45,173 bases of DNA from JAQVXR01 sp050945755 (GTDB lineage Bacteria; Bacillota; Dehalobacteriia; Dehalobacteriales; Dehalobacteriaceae), in assembly GCA_050945755.1 (NCBI GenBank), contig JBMNTN010000013.1, positions 1-45,173 on the forward strand. The letters are read 5' to 3'. Every line of letters begins with the position of its first letter. Position 1 is the first letter of the stretch. The position numbers and the translations under genes were made by a program. This document shows, piece by piece, positions 1 to 7,917 of this stretch. The notes beneath the pieces are model-generated. The model was not told the DNA's origin. It worked only from the letters and a program-made list of their open reading frames with translations, and made no database searches.

Positions 1-2
1 CG

Positions 3-524
3 GAAGTATTTTTAGTATCCGGTCCCACCGATTTAGCTGACCCGCAAGGGGTGATTGTCGAAAGAGTGGTTTCCGCCCGGGAAATGTTTCGGACAGTTTT
101 AGATAAATATGAACAGGTAGATATTGTAATTAAAGCAGCAGCCGTGGCAGATTATCGACCGAAACAGACAGCAGCGGAAAAAATAAAAAAGACCGATGGT
201 CAAATGAAGCTTACCCTGGAGAGAAACCCAGATATTTTGTGGGAACTCGGTCAGAAAAAAGATCACCAGCTTCTCGTAGGTTTTGCTGCAGAAACAGGTA
301 ATCTAATTGAATTTGCCCGTGAGAAAATGGAAAGAAAGAATTTAGATATGATTGTGGCCAACAATGTATCGGAAGAAGGGTCTGGTTTTGGGGGGGTAAC
401 AAACAAAGTAACCATCCTCAATCGGTATGGAGAATTAAAAGAACTACCGCAAATGACAAAATATGATACAGCCCATGCCATTCTGGATCAAATCAGGCTA
501 CTTGCGGAGATAAATAAATCATAA
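3..524 (+). CDS. coaBC: CoaBC, C-terminal part (phosphopantothenate--cysteine ligase domain), 5' truncated by window edge
   Basis: The reading frame is open from base 3 and ends at TAA 522-524, so only about 173 C-terminal residues are present. The start of the visible part (VSGPTDLADPQGV) and the later ADYRP, KIKK and NPDIL segments are hallmarks of the CoaB half of the bifunctional CoaBC protein. In the family, CoaB uses CTP to join 4'-phosphopantothenate to cysteine and CoaC then decarboxylates the product in coenzyme A synthesis. The segment around residues 115-135 (VANNVS, then a Gly-rich GSGFGG) matches the usual CoaB C-terminal nucleotide-binding region. The CoaC flavoprotein domain must lie upstream of the window. 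A first in-frame GTG at 51 is internal, not the real start. metK follows after about 13 bases, so the two are probably co-transcribed. Confidence 0.93.
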   Translation, partial: EVFLVSGPTDLADPQGVIVERVVSAREMFRTVLDKYEQVDIVIKAAAVADYRPKQTAAEKIKKTDGQMKLTLERNPDILWELGQKKDHQLLVGFAAETGNLIEFAREKMERKNLDMIVANNVSEEGSGFGGVTNKVTILNRYGELKELPQMTKYDTAHAILDQIRLLAEINKS

Positions 525-537
525 GGATGTGATACCA

Positions 538-1719
538 TTGAGGCAACTTTTTACTTCTGAATCAGTAACAGAAGGGCATCCCGATAAAATAGCCGACCAA
601 ATTTCTGATGCGGTGTTGGATGCAATTATCAGTGATGATCCTAATGCCCGTGTTGCCTGTGAAACAACTGTCACTACCGGGTTGGTTTTGGTGGCAGGGG
701 AGATAACCACTAAGTGTTATGTAGATATTCCGAAAATCGTGAGGGAAACAATTCGCAACATCGGTTATACCCGGGCTAAATTTGGCTTCGATGCGGATAC
801 TTGTGCGGTCCTTACTGCTATTGATGAACAATCACCGGATATTGCACTTGGTGTGAATAAGGCACTGGAGGCGAAGACAGGGGAAGATACTGATGAATCT
901 GTCGAAGCCATCGGTGCCGGAGACCAGGGGATGATGTTTGGCTATGCAACTAATGAAACACCGGAATATATGCCGTTGCCCATTAGTTTGGCACACAAAT
1001 TAACCAGGCGTCTGGCGGAAGCAAGAAAAAACAGGGAACTGAGTTTTTTGCGTCCAGACGGTAAGTCTCAAGTAACAGTGGAATATGAGAACAATGTACC
1101 GGTGAGAGTAGATACCATCGTATTATCTACCCAGCACAGAGCGGATGTAAGTTTAACGACTATTCGTAAAGAGGTGTTGGAAAAAGTTATTAAACCGGTG
1201 ATTCCCTTAAACCTATTAGATGAGAAAACCCGCTATTTTGTTAATCCCACGGGGAGATTTGTGGTGGGGGGACCTCAAGGTGATGCGGGATTGACCGGAC
1301 GTAAAATTATTGTAGATACCTATGGCGGATTTGCCCGACATGGCGGCGGAGCCTTTTCCGGTAAGGACCCGACAAAGGTGGACAGGTCTGCTGCCTATGC
1401 AGCCCGTTATGTTGCCAAAAATATTGTTGCCGCTGGTTTGGCAGATCGCTGTGAGATTCAACTGGCTTATGCCATTGGTGTGGCTCGTCCGGTTTCAATT
1501 ATGATCGATACCTTTGGTACAGGGAAAATCAGTGAAGAAAAGTTAGCGGAATTGGTTAATAAGTACTTTGATCTTCGTCCCGCCGCAATTATTAAAACAC
1601 TTGACCTGCGGCGGCCTATTTACCGGCAGGTAGCAGCCTACGGGCATTTTGGACGGCTTGATTTAGATTTGCCTTGGGAACGGTTGGACAAAGTCGATAT
1701 TCTCAAAAACAGTTTGTAG
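538..1719 (+). CDS. metK: S-adenosylmethionine synthetase
   Basis: MetK makes S-adenosylmethionine from ATP and methionine, releasing phosphate and pyrophosphate. The protein is about 393 residues, normal for the family. Visible signatures are FTSESVTEGHPDK near the N-terminus (ATP/Mg binding), GAGDQGMMFGYA in the middle, and the Gly-rich GGGAFSGKDPTKVDRS loop. I chose TTG 538 because AAGGAT (523-528) sits nine bases upstream. The in-frame GTG at 529 would place that Shine-Dalgarno sequence against the start. The gene follows coaBC by 13 bases. There is no room for an S-box riboswitch directly in front of it. A strong terminator follows. Confidence 0.97.
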   Translation: MRQLFTSESVTEGHPDKIADQISDAVLDAIISDDPNARVACETTVTTGLVLVAGEITTKCYVDIPKIVRETIRNIGYTRAKFGFDADTCAVLTAIDEQSPDIALGVNKALEAKTGEDTDESVEAIGAGDQGMMFGYATNETPEYMPLPISLAHKLTRRLAEARKNRELSFLRPDGKSQVTVEYENNVPVRVDTIVLSTQHRADVSLTTIRKEVLEKVIKPVIPLNLLDEKTRYFVNPTGRFVVGGPQGDAGLTGRKIIVDTYGGFARHGGGAFSGKDPTKVDRSAAYAARYVAKNIVAAGLADRCEIQLAYAIGVARPVSIMIDTFGTGKISEEKLAELVNKYFDLRPAAIIKTLDLRRPIYRQVAAYGHFGRLDLDLPWERLDKVDILKNSL

Positions 1720-1741
1720 AGATATATTTTTATTTTGTAAA

Positions 1742-1767
1742 GGGTGCCATTACGGCGCCCTTTTTTA
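1742..1767 (+). terminator. Rho-independent terminator after metK
   Basis: GGGTGCC (1742-1748) pairs with GGCGCCC (1754-1760), with one G-U pair and a five-base loop, followed by six T residues. It lies 22 bases after the metK stop. Confidence 0.9.
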
Positions 1768-1849
1768 CGCTCCACGGCTTCGGACAAAGAATTGTAAACT
1801 TAAATACCCTTTCATAGAGAATAACATTTTTTAACAAATAGGTACGATC

Positions 1850-1878
1850 TTGCATGAGCGAAGTAAAGCTGCTATAAT
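1850..1878 (+). promoter_or_regulatory. Sigma-A promoter of the sdpR/sdpI pair
   Basis: TTGCAT (1850-1855) and TATAAT (1873-1878) are spaced by 17 bases. The predicted start near 1885 falls immediately before the palindrome at 1886-1911. Confidence 0.75.
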
Positions 1879-1885
1879 AGATTTA

Positions 1886-1911
1886 GATATTTAGAAAATT
1901 ATCTAAATATC
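1886..1911. promoter_or_regulatory. Perfect 10-6-10 palindrome, likely SdpR-type operator
   Basis: GATATTTAGA (1886-1895) and TCTAAATATC (1902-1911) are exact inverted repeats around a six-base spacer. The element starts about eight bases after the -10 box and lies upstream of the ArsR-family gene. Members of this family usually bind such AT-rich palindromes and repress their own operon. Autorepression here is an inference from position. Confidence 0.7.
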
Positions 1912-1937
1912 AAAATAATTAAAAGGAAGTGCACCCG

Positions 1938-2228
1938 ATGACTCTCAATAATATGTTTAAGGCACTTTCGGATAAAACACGGCGGCAGATTATCAAGCTG
2001 CTTAAAAACAGTGACCTCACTGCCGGAGAAATTGCCGACCATTTTAGCTTATCTAAGCCATCAATTTCTCACCATTTGAATATCTTAAAGCAGGCGGAAC
2101 TTATTTTAGACGAAAGGCAGGGGCAAAATATTGTCTATTCATTAAATGCTACCGTCTTTCAGGAAGTAATAGGTTGGTTTTTGGAAATGAGCAAACCCGG
2201 AAAAGAAGAAGGAGGACTCAAAAGATGA
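1938..2228 (+). CDS. ArsR-family winged-helix repressor, SdpR-like
   Basis: A 96-residue ArsR/SmtB-type winged-helix protein. The helix-turn-helix is at about residues 31-55 (AGEIADHF, then SKPSISHHLNILKQAELI), and a wing follows at about 60-72. It lacks the Cys-rich metal sites of true ArsR/SmtB sensors. With an SdpI-type membrane protein downstream it fits the SdpR subfamily, where repressor and immunity/signal protein are encoded together (Bacillus subtilis sdpRI). ATG 1938 has GGAAG nine bases upstream; the in-frame GTG at 1929 is too close to that site. The stop overlaps the next ATG (ATGA), indicating translational coupling. No SdpC-like toxin gene is seen nearby. Confidence 0.88.
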   Translation: MTLNNMFKALSDKTRRQIIKLLKNSDLTAGEIADHFSLSKPSISHHLNILKQAELILDERQGQNIVYSLNATVFQEVIGWFLEMSKPGKEEGGLKR

Positions 2229-2881
2229 AAATCTGGCAGCAGATAAAGAAAGATTTTCCTTTACTGTTAATAATCGCTTCAACTTTTGTGATTGGGTGGT
2301 ATGTTTACCCTGATTTACCTCAGCGAGTCCCCAGCCACTGGAACTTTCAGGGAGAGATAGACGGTTATTCATCCAGGTTTTGGGGAGCATTTGGGTTACC
2401 CCTGATGATTTTAGGCTGTTTTTTCCTGTTCGAGTTGTTGCCTTTTATCGATCCCCGGAAAGAAAACTATGCAAAATTCACCAAGGCTTATACCATGTTT
2501 AAATACGCTTTTACCTTGTTGTTTTATGGGCTTTATATCGTTATTTTGCTTGCGGCTATGGACTATCCCATAAAAATTAATATTGTGGTCCCCGTTGGGA
2601 TAGCAATTCTTTTTATTGTCATCGGAAACTACCTTACCACTGTTCGACACAATTACTTTATTGGGATTCGTACCCCATGGACGTTAGCCAGTGAAGAAGT
2701 TTGGAGAAAGACCCATCGTCTCGCCGGAAGACTCTGGTTTGGATCGGGATTGGTGGCAATTATTGCACTCCTTCTTAATGCCAAGATCGGGAGAACCATT
2801 TTCTTTGTATTGATCATTGGCACAGCGGTATTTTCCATGATCTATTCCTGGTGGTGCTTTCAAAAGCTAAACAATGGCTGA
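2225..2881 (+). CDS. SdpI-family membrane protein (DUF1648 plus SdpI domains)
   Basis: A 218-residue integral membrane protein with about six hydrophobic segments. The N-terminus has the DUF1648 signature (YPDLPQRVPSHWNFQGEIDGY and nearby Phe/Gly). The C-terminal half contains the SdpI hallmark NYFIGIRTPWTLASEEVW followed by THRLAGRLW. In B. subtilis, SdpI gives immunity to the SdpC toxin and recruits SdpR to the membrane. Many clostridial homologues have no known toxin partner, and none is visible here. It starts at ATG 2225, overlapping the regulator stop, with AAGGAGG upstream. Confidence 0.88.
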   Translation: MKIWQQIKKDFPLLLIIASTFVIGWYVYPDLPQRVPSHWNFQGEIDGYSSRFWGAFGLPLMILGCFFLFELLPFIDPRKENYAKFTKAYTMFKYAFTLLFYGLYIVILLAAMDYPIKINIVVPVGIAILFIVIGNYLTTVRHNYFIGIRTPWTLASEEVWRKTHRLAGRLWFGSGLVAIIALLLNAKIGRTIFFVLIIGTAVFSMIYSWWCFQKLNNG

Positions 2882-2906
2882 TGACAAGCTGTTAAATACA
2901 ACAAAA

Positions 2907-2928
2907 ATCCTTCGCTAACGCTCAGGAT
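2907..2928. repeat. Small hairpin resembling a dispersed intergenic repeat
   Basis: ATCCT (2907-2911) and AGGAT (2924-2928) flank an inner GC-TAAC-GC, giving an interrupted hairpin. The pattern 'atccttcgc...ctcaggatgaca' resembles short dispersed intergenic elements familiar from many bacterial genomes. Copy number cannot be judged from one window, so the call is weak. The rest of 2882-3084 holds nothing recognisable apart from the RBS of the next gene. Confidence 0.3.
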
Positions 2929-3084
2929 GACAATTGGGTTGTTCGCAATAAAATTTAACTTTTCCAGTAGTCACGATAAAGAATCTTTTGTAAGTATATT
3001 GATGCTTCAAAAACAGGTATTATTGAAGTAAAATAATTATAGATGCGGGGGGAGGGGACCTGCAAAGAATTTGGGGTGGTTTAC

Positions 3085-3453
3085 ATGGATATTATTGCGA
3101 TGATGGCGGAACAAAAAATTCAGGAAGCAATGGCAAAGGGTGAGTTAAATAATCTTGCCTATGAAGGAAAGCCGGTAGAAATTGAGGATCTTTCCAATAT
3201 TCCGGAAGAACTGCGCATGACATATAAGATTTTAAAAAATGCCCACATCCTTCCGGAAGAAATGGAAATAAGAAAAGAAATAATTTCTCTGAAAAAACTG
3301 ATTGACTGCTGTTCCGACGAAAAGGAAAAGTCTCTTTTAGAGGGCAGGTGGAATCAAAAGATTCTGCACTTTAATGTTTTAATGGAGAAACGGCGGATAT
3401 CACATGCAGTTTTTAATCAGTATAAATCTCAAATATCTAATAAGTTTAGATGA
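3085..3453 (+). CDS. DUF1992 (DnaJ-homologue subfamily C member 28-like conserved domain) protein
   Basis: A 122-residue soluble protein with the DUF1992 signature: AEQKIQEAMAKGEL near the N-terminus, then GKPVEIEDLSNIPEELRMTYKILKNA and PEEMEIRKEI. The family occurs as a stand-alone domain in bacteria (E. coli YhdN) and in eukaryotic DNAJC28; its biochemical role is not established. It carries no J-domain. The start at ATG 3085 is supported by the GGGGTGGT stretch just upstream. A longer GTG/ATG reading from 3043 would add an unconserved Gly/Cys-rich leader. It appears monocistronic, with its own terminator. Confidence 0.85.
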   Translation: MDIIAMMAEQKIQEAMAKGELNNLAYEGKPVEIEDLSNIPEELRMTYKILKNAHILPEEMEIRKEIISLKKLIDCCSDEKEKSLLEGRWNQKILHFNVLMEKRRISHAVFNQYKSQISNKFR

Positions 3454-3483
3454 AAGCTCTGGAAAATATCCCGGAGCTTTTTA
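3453..3483 (+). terminator. Rho-independent terminator after the DUF1992 gene
   Basis: AAAGCTCTGG (3453-3462) pairs with CCGGAGCTTT (3471-3480) through ten pairs including one G-U, and ends in a T run. Confidence 0.85.
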
Positions 3484-3576
3484 AATATTCTGTAATTTTA
3501 AAAGGGATACAGAATAAGCCTGTAGAATTCTATTGATAGAATTATATTGTCATATTTATAATGGGGAGGGGAAATT

Positions 3577-4644
3577 GTGGACCAGGGATATACTTTTCAA
3601 TTAGAAAATAGGCAGAAGGACATAAAAAAATATTTGATCCTTATATTAATGCTCGTTAGTTTGTTTTTAATATTTAAGGTTAATATGGAAAATAAGACTG
3701 ATTTATTATATACACATTTTTTTTATCTTCCCATTATTCTTGCCGGATTATGGTTTGGCTCCCTTTCCCTTTTAGTTGCCGCAATTTTAGGCATGCTCCA
3801 TATTTACTCTAACTTCTTAGTGACAGGTTGTGTTCTGCCGGCACCGCTTATCCGGGCAGTATTTTTTCTTTTTGTGGCGTTTATAATTTTTTTGGTTTCC
3901 GGAAAAGGAAACATTATTAATGTATCTGTCCGCCAGGAAATCAAATCGTCATGGGCAAGGCAACAAGTAGGATATTTGGCAACTGCATTTGGACATGAAA
4001 TCAGAAATCCGATAACTACTATTCGGGGCTATTTACAACTTTTTAAAAGTTATAAAGAATTTAGTCCCTATAGAGAAACATTTGAAATAATTATTAAGGA
4101 TATTGATCATGCTGATAAAATAATTCAGCACTGTCTTTTTTTATCTTCGGAAAAACACCTTGATTTAAAAACAACAAATTTAGAAAACATTTGGAACAGT
4201 ATTGAAGAAAACATCAATACTGCTATTAAATCGGCAGGTATTGTTCTGAAAAAGAATTTCCGCACTGTGAGCGATCTTTCTCTAGATGAGAGAGAGATCA
4301 GGCAGCTGATGCTTAACTTAGTTTACAACGGTATAGAATCAATGCCGTTAGGGGGCAGGCTGGATGTGCAAATTTTTGCCGAAAACAATGGGATTATTTT
4401 TGCCGTTTCCGACCAAGGCGAGGGTATGCCGGACCATATTCTGGCTTATCTTGGCAGCCCGTTTCAAACGACAAAAGATGCTCATCTTGGGTTAGGTCTT
4501 GCGGTGTGTTTTAGCATTGCCGCCCGGCATAATGCGCAGATTAACATTCGCACAGGAAAAAGCGGCACAACGGTCTTTATCCGATTCCTAATCAAAAAGA
4601 AAATGCTTAATAATATCCGGCAAAAATTTTTTAATATGATTTAA
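3577..4644 (+). CDS. Membrane sensor histidine kinase (sporulation-kinase-like)
   Basis: A 355-residue protein with four predicted membrane segments (about residues 18-34, 46-62, 63-77 and 90-108) and almost no extracytoplasmic domain. A HisKA dimerisation/phosphoacceptor domain follows with His140 in FGHEIRNPITTIRGYL. The HATPase domain shows an N-box (LMLNLVYNGIESMP), a G1 box (DQGEGMP) and a G2 box (GLGLAVC). It has no response regulator neighbour, so it is an orphan kinase. Orphan kinases of this architecture often feed the Spo0 phosphorelay in Firmicutes; that assignment is inference. The GTG start at 3577 is preceded by GGGGAGGGG. Confidence 0.88.
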   Translation: MDQGYTFQLENRQKDIKKYLILILMLVSLFLIFKVNMENKTDLLYTHFFYLPIILAGLWFGSLSLLVAAILGMLHIYSNFLVTGCVLPAPLIRAVFFLFVAFIIFLVSGKGNIINVSVRQEIKSSWARQQVGYLATAFGHEIRNPITTIRGYLQLFKSYKEFSPYRETFEIIIKDIDHADKIIQHCLFLSSEKHLDLKTTNLENIWNSIEENINTAIKSAGIVLKKNFRTVSDLSLDEREIRQLMLNLVYNGIESMPLGGRLDVQIFAENNGIIFAVSDQGEGMPDHILAYLGSPFQTTKDAHLGLGLAVCFSIAARHNAQINIRTGKSGTTVFIRFLIKKKMLNNIRQKFFNMI

Positions 4645-4683
4645 GTGAGCAAATTGCATAATTTACATTATAAAAAACGTCCT

Positions 4684-4725
4684 CAATATATAGGGGTTAT
4701 CCCGGGATCAGAAACCAATATATTG
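4684..4725. other. Imperfect stem-loop between the kinase and dtxR genes
   Basis: CAATATAT (4684-4691) pairs with ATATATTG (4718-4725). Inside are a further GGTT/AACC pairing and the palindrome ATCCCGGGAT (4699-4708). No T run follows directly, so it is not a classical terminator. Function unknown. Confidence 0.45.
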
Positions 4726-4831
4726 TATCACTGAAAATATTTTTTGATTTATGCAATTTCCTCAAGTAATAGAGATAAAGTATTTTGTAAAAAAACAGTA
4801 AAGAAAATGAGATGATTTTGGGTTCGCGTTA

Positions 4832-4860
4832 TTGACAGGATAAAATGCAAGTGATATATT
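4832..4860 (+). promoter_or_regulatory. Promoter of the dtxR-feoA-feoB unit
   Basis: TTGACA (4832-4837) and TATATT (4855-4860) are 17 bases apart, a near-consensus sigma-A promoter. The predicted start (about 4867) lies just before the DtxR-type box at 4871-4886. Confidence 0.8.
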
Positions 4861-4870
4861 TAGCTTAAAA

Positions 4871-4886
4871 GTTAGGGCATCCTAAC
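4871..4886. promoter_or_regulatory. DtxR-type iron/metal box 1
   Basis: GTTAGGGCATCCTAAC is a perfect 6-4-6 palindrome at the predicted transcription start of the DtxR-family gene. The TTAGG...CCTAA core resembles DtxR/IdeR boxes. A near-identical copy precedes feoA. Confidence 0.82.
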
Positions 4887-4904
4887 ATTTTGGTGGTGAA
4901 ACTT

Positions 4905-5303
4905 TTGACATTGCCTGTTTCCAATACCTTGCAAGATTATTTGGAGGCTATTTTAATACTGAATGAACAAGATGAAGCAGTGAGGATTTCCGATTTAGCC
5001 CAACTACTAGGAATTACCAAACCCAGTGTTACAGAAGGGGTAAAAGCTTTGGCAGCACAGGGGCTATTAAAGCATGAAAAATATGGTCCGGTGTTTTTAA
5101 CCGCTAAGGGCAAAAAAATGGCGCTAGAGGTAAGACACCGTCACCTTGTTTTAAGGCAATTTTTAATTAATGTCCTTGGAGTTTCTCCCTCATTAGCGGA
5201 AAAGGATGCTTGTTTGATGGAGCATGCCGTGAGCAGTGATACTGTGGCCAGGTTGGTGCAATTTATGGAAGAAAGACTGCAGGAAAGTTTAAGTAAAAAA
5301 TAA
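4905..5303 (+). CDS. DtxR/MntR-family metal-dependent repressor
   Basis: A protein of about 132 residues with an N-terminal winged helix (SNTLQDYLEAILIL, then ISDLAQLLGITKPSVTEGVKAL) and a dimerisation/metal-binding domain ending in CLMEHAVSSDTVARL, where the Glu-His pair corresponds to family metal ligands. It lacks the C-terminal SH3-like domain of DtxR/IdeR, as MntR does. Co-location with feoAB and two shared palindromes argues for ferrous iron (or manganese) sensing and control of Fe(II) uptake. Start choice is uncertain: TTG 4905 follows GGTGGTG by six bases, while in-frame TTG 4890 and GTG 4893/4896 are alternatives. The first box sits ahead of it, so it is probably autoregulated. Confidence 0.9.
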   Translation: MTLPVSNTLQDYLEAILILNEQDEAVRISDLAQLLGITKPSVTEGVKALAAQGLLKHEKYGPVFLTAKGKKMALEVRHRHLVLRQFLINVLGVSPSLAEKDACLMEHAVSSDTVARLVQFMEERLQESLSKK

Positions 5304-5317
5304 ACAGGAGAAATTTT

Positions 5318-5347
5318 TTGAAAAAAGTTAGGGCCCCCTAACATTAT
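5318..5347 (+). promoter_or_regulatory. Candidate feoA promoter with DtxR-type box 2 in its spacer
   Basis: GTTAGGGCCCCCTAAC (5327-5342) is a perfect 6-4-6 palindrome sharing its arms with box 1. It lies between a possible -35 TTGAAA (5318-5323) and a weaker -10 CATTAT (5342-5347), 18 bases apart. Bound repressor would block this promoter, so feoAB may have an iron-controlled promoter separate from the regulator gene. Confidence 0.7.
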
Positions 5348-5370
5348 TGCTGAGAGAAGGAGTGAGACTA

Positions 5371-5613
5371 TTGTCAAGTTTGACATTAAAACAATTAAAC
5401 CCAGGCCAAAAAGGGATCATCGTTGATGTCCGCGGGGATGGGATACTGCGTCGGCGGCTTTTTGAAATGGGCTTAGTACCGGGATCCCGGGTACAGGTTG
5501 AACGATATGCTCCTTTGGGTGATCCGATAGAAATTAGAATGCAGGGTTATTTTCTTACTCTCAGAAAAGAAGAAGCGGGGATGGTTGAGGTAGCATGCAA
5601 AGAAGAGAATTGA
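5371..5613 (+). CDS. feoA: Ferrous iron transport protein A
   Basis: An 80-residue SH3-like FeoA protein with the family pattern LKQLNPGQKGIIVDV, then RRRLFEMGLVPGSRVQVERYAPLGDPIEIRM. FeoA is a small cytosolic partner of the FeoB ferrous iron transporter. TTG 5371 is the likely start, with AAGGAG (5357-5362) eight bases upstream. It overlaps feoB by 19 bases, a sign of translational coupling. Confidence 0.95.
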   Translation: MSSLTLKQLNPGQKGIIVDVRGDGILRRRLFEMGLVPGSRVQVERYAPLGDPIEIRMQGYFLTLRKEEAGMVEVACKEEN

Positions 5614-7688
5614 CAATTGCTCTCGCGGGAAATCCCAATTGCGGGAAAACCACGCTTTTTAACAAGTTGACAGGAAGCCGCTATCACGTGGGAAATTACC
5701 CGGGGGTAACGGTTGAACAAAAAATTGGCGAGGTAGAATTTCAGGAATACCGATTGAAGTTGATTGACTTACCGGGGATATATGGTTTAACAGCCTATTC
5801 ACCTGATGAAGTTGTTGCCCGCAACGTTTTGCTGAAAGAAAAAATAGATGTTGTTATCAATGTGGTAGGTGCTACCAGCTTAGAAAGGGGCTTAAACCTT
5901 ACTATCCAATTAAAGGAACTGGGTATCCCCATAGTTTTAGCCTTAAATATGGTTGATGATGCGCGGGAAATAGGCCTTACTATTGATGACACTAAATTGT
6001 CCCAGTGTCTTCATTTCCCCGTCGTTCCAGTAGTGGGGATCAAAGGAGAAGGTTTTCCCGATCTTTTGCAGGCGGTTATTAGGGCTGCAGAGGAAAATAC
6101 CCAGTTTAATCATATCTTTTACGAGGCGAAAATTGAAAAAGCGATAGATACCATTACGCCGATGATTTCAGAGAATTTAGATGGTCAATATGATTGGAGA
6201 ATAAAAAAATCATTTCTTTTGCGTTGGCTTGCCGTTAAGTTATTAGAAAGCGACCGGGCGGTGAAAGCTGAAATAAAGACGTTGATACAGGATGGTAAGT
6301 TAGAGGAGGTGGTACAAAAGAGTTCCCGAGAGGTGTTTCGTTGTTTGGGCAAAGACCCTGAAGCAGTAATCGTCAATCAACGGTATTTTGCTGCCCGGAG
6401 AATATACAAAGAAGTGGTCCTTGAGACTAAGGGGAAGAAGACTACGCCCAGTGAAAAAATAGACAAAATATTACTTAATAAGTATCTTGGTCTGCCCATT
6501 TTCTTTGGCATTATGTGGATTCTTTTTCGGCTGATATTTTCTCTAGGGGGCCATTTTACCAATGCTATAGACTGGGGATTTTCTTCTTTAAGCGCATTAC
6601 TTATTACTTTCCTGCCTGAAGGATTGCTTAGATCAATCCTTGTGGACGGAATTATTAGCGGGGTAGGCGGGGTAATTACCTTTCTTCCTAACATACTTTT
6701 GCTATTTTTGGGGATAGCTCTTTTAGAGTCTACCGGATACATGGCTCGGGCGGCTTTTATCATGGACAGGCTAATGGCTAAAGCGGGTTTACACGGGAAG
6801 TCATTTATTCCTATGCTTCTGGGATTCGGCTGTTCTATTCCGGCTTTAATGGCAACGAGGATTTTAGAAAATCCGCGGGACCGACTTGTGACAATGTTGG
6901 TGGTTCCTCTGATGAGTTGTGGGGCTCGCCTTCCTGTTTACACGCTGCTGGCTGCTGCCTTTTTTGAAGCAGACATTGCGGGTAGTGTCGTATTTTCTCT
7001 TTATGTGGTTGGAATGATTTTGGCGGTGATTATGGCTAAGGTATTAAGAAGCAGTGTGGTCAAAGGACCTTCCGAACCATTTATTATGGAACTGCCTCCT
7101 TACCGTCTGCCCGTAATGAAGAGCGTACTTATCCAAATGCTTAACCGGGCTAAGATGTATATAAAAAAAGCAGGGACGGTAATTTTACTGGCTTCCATCA
7201 TTATGTGGTGTTTCTTTTCATTTTCTTTCTCAGGAAATAAGGGTATTGTTCAGTACGATCCGGCCGCCCCTGAGATTAGTATTGCCGGAGATATTGGACA
7301 TGCTCTGGAACCGGTACTTACTCCGCTGGGCTTAGACTGGAAATCGGGGGTAGCACTTCTTTCCGGCTTGGCAGCAAAGGAGGTTGTCGTCAGCACTATG
7401 GGTACTCTCTACAGCATCCAAGACAATACTGCCCTTTCTACTGCTCAAGATGGGTCAACAAAAGGTCTTACCCAAAGAGTCAAGGAACAGTCTGGTCTGA
7501 CCCCTCTTACTTCTTATGTATTTATGCTGTTTATTTTAATTTATATTCCCTGCATATCCACGATTGCTGTCTTCCATCAGGAATCAGGAACGTGGCGCTG
7601 GCCTTTGTTTTTAGTTGGATATACTTTTGCCCTTGCCTGGATCGTCTGTTTTATTGTGTACCGTGTCGGATTATTTTTGTTTTACTGA
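5595..7688 (+). CDS. feoB: Ferrous iron transporter FeoB
   Basis: A 697-residue Fe(II) uptake protein of the inner membrane. The N-terminal G-protein domain has G1 GNPNCGKTT (residues 12-20), G3 DLPG (58-61) and G4 NMVD (118-121). A helical spacer follows, then a polytopic membrane domain with two Gate-type repeats. Conserved Cys-containing motifs GFGCSIPALMATR and IPCISTIAVF are present in the membrane part and are proposed to line the iron path. It lacks an attached FeoC, and no feoC gene follows. It is in an operon with feoA, and a terminator stands 58 bases downstream. Confidence 0.97.
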   Translation: MQRRELTIALAGNPNCGKTTLFNKLTGSRYHVGNYPGVTVEQKIGEVEFQEYRLKLIDLPGIYGLTAYSPDEVVARNVLLKEKIDVVINVVGATSLERGLNLTIQLKELGIPIVLALNMVDDAREIGLTIDDTKLSQCLHFPVVPVVGIKGEGFPDLLQAVIRAAEENTQFNHIFYEAKIEKAIDTITPMISENLDGQYDWRIKKSFLLRWLAVKLLESDRAVKAEIKTLIQDGKLEEVVQKSSREVFRCLGKDPEAVIVNQRYFAARRIYKEVVLETKGKKTTPSEKIDKILLNKYLGLPIFFGIMWILFRLIFSLGGHFTNAIDWGFSSLSALLITFLPEGLLRSILVDGIISGVGGVITFLPNILLLFLGIALLESTGYMARAAFIMDRLMAKAGLHGKSFIPMLLGFGCSIPALMATRILENPRDRLVTMLVVPLMSCGARLPVYTLLAAAFFEADIAGSVVFSLYVVGMILAVIMAKVLRSSVVKGPSEPFIMELPPYRLPVMKSVLIQMLNRAKMYIKKAGTVILLASIIMWCFFSFSFSGNKGIVQYDPAAPEISIAGDIGHALEPVLTPLGLDWKSGVALLSGLAAKEVVVSTMGTLYSIQDNTALSTAQDGSTKGLTQRVKEQSGLTPLTSYVFMLFILIYIPCISTIAVFHQESGTWRWPLFLVGYTFALAWIVCFIVYRVGLFLFY

Positions 7689-7745
7689 TAAGAAATAATG
7701 GTTGGGCAGGAAAGTTAAGGATTTATATAAAATAATTTTGTAATT

Positions 7746-7773
7746 CTTCGGGAATTGTCCCGAAGTTTTTTTA
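7746..7773 (+). terminator. Terminator after feoB
   Basis: CTTCGGGA (7746-7753) pairs perfectly with TCCCGAAG (7758-7765), with a four-base ATTG loop and a run of seven T. Confidence 0.93.
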
Positions 7774-7791
7774 TTAAATTTTTTTGATAAC

Positions 7792-7821
7792 TTGCATTTT
7801 TTTTCAACAAGGTAATATAAT
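7792..7821 (+). promoter_or_regulatory. Promoter of the znuACB-fur operon
   Basis: TTGCAT (7792-7797) and TATAAT (7816-7821) are 18 bases apart. The predicted start near 7828 abuts the Fur-type palindrome. Confidence 0.7.
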
Positions 7822-7830
7822 AAGGAATGT

Positions 7831-7851
7831 AAATGAAAATCATTTTCATTT
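7831..7851. promoter_or_regulatory. Fur/Zur-family operator
   Basis: Two ten-base arms, AAATGAAAAT and its exact inverse, flank a single central C. This contains the 7-1-7 arrangement (TGAAAAT, one base, ATTTTCA) typical of Fur-family boxes. It lies at the predicted transcription start of the metal ABC transporter operon, whose last gene is itself a Fur-family regulator. Confidence 0.85.
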
Positions 7852-7917
7852 GGTATTAGGAATATTTGGAAATATGTTGGGCATAATAAATGTCATTAAT
7901 TAAAAAACGGGGTGAGA

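Noticed and set aside
525..537. SAM riboswitch before metK
   Set aside because: Only about 13 bases separate coaBC and metK, with no room for an S-box.
6377..6763. Minus-strand 128-codon open frame
   Set aside because: Shadow of the FeoB membrane domain.
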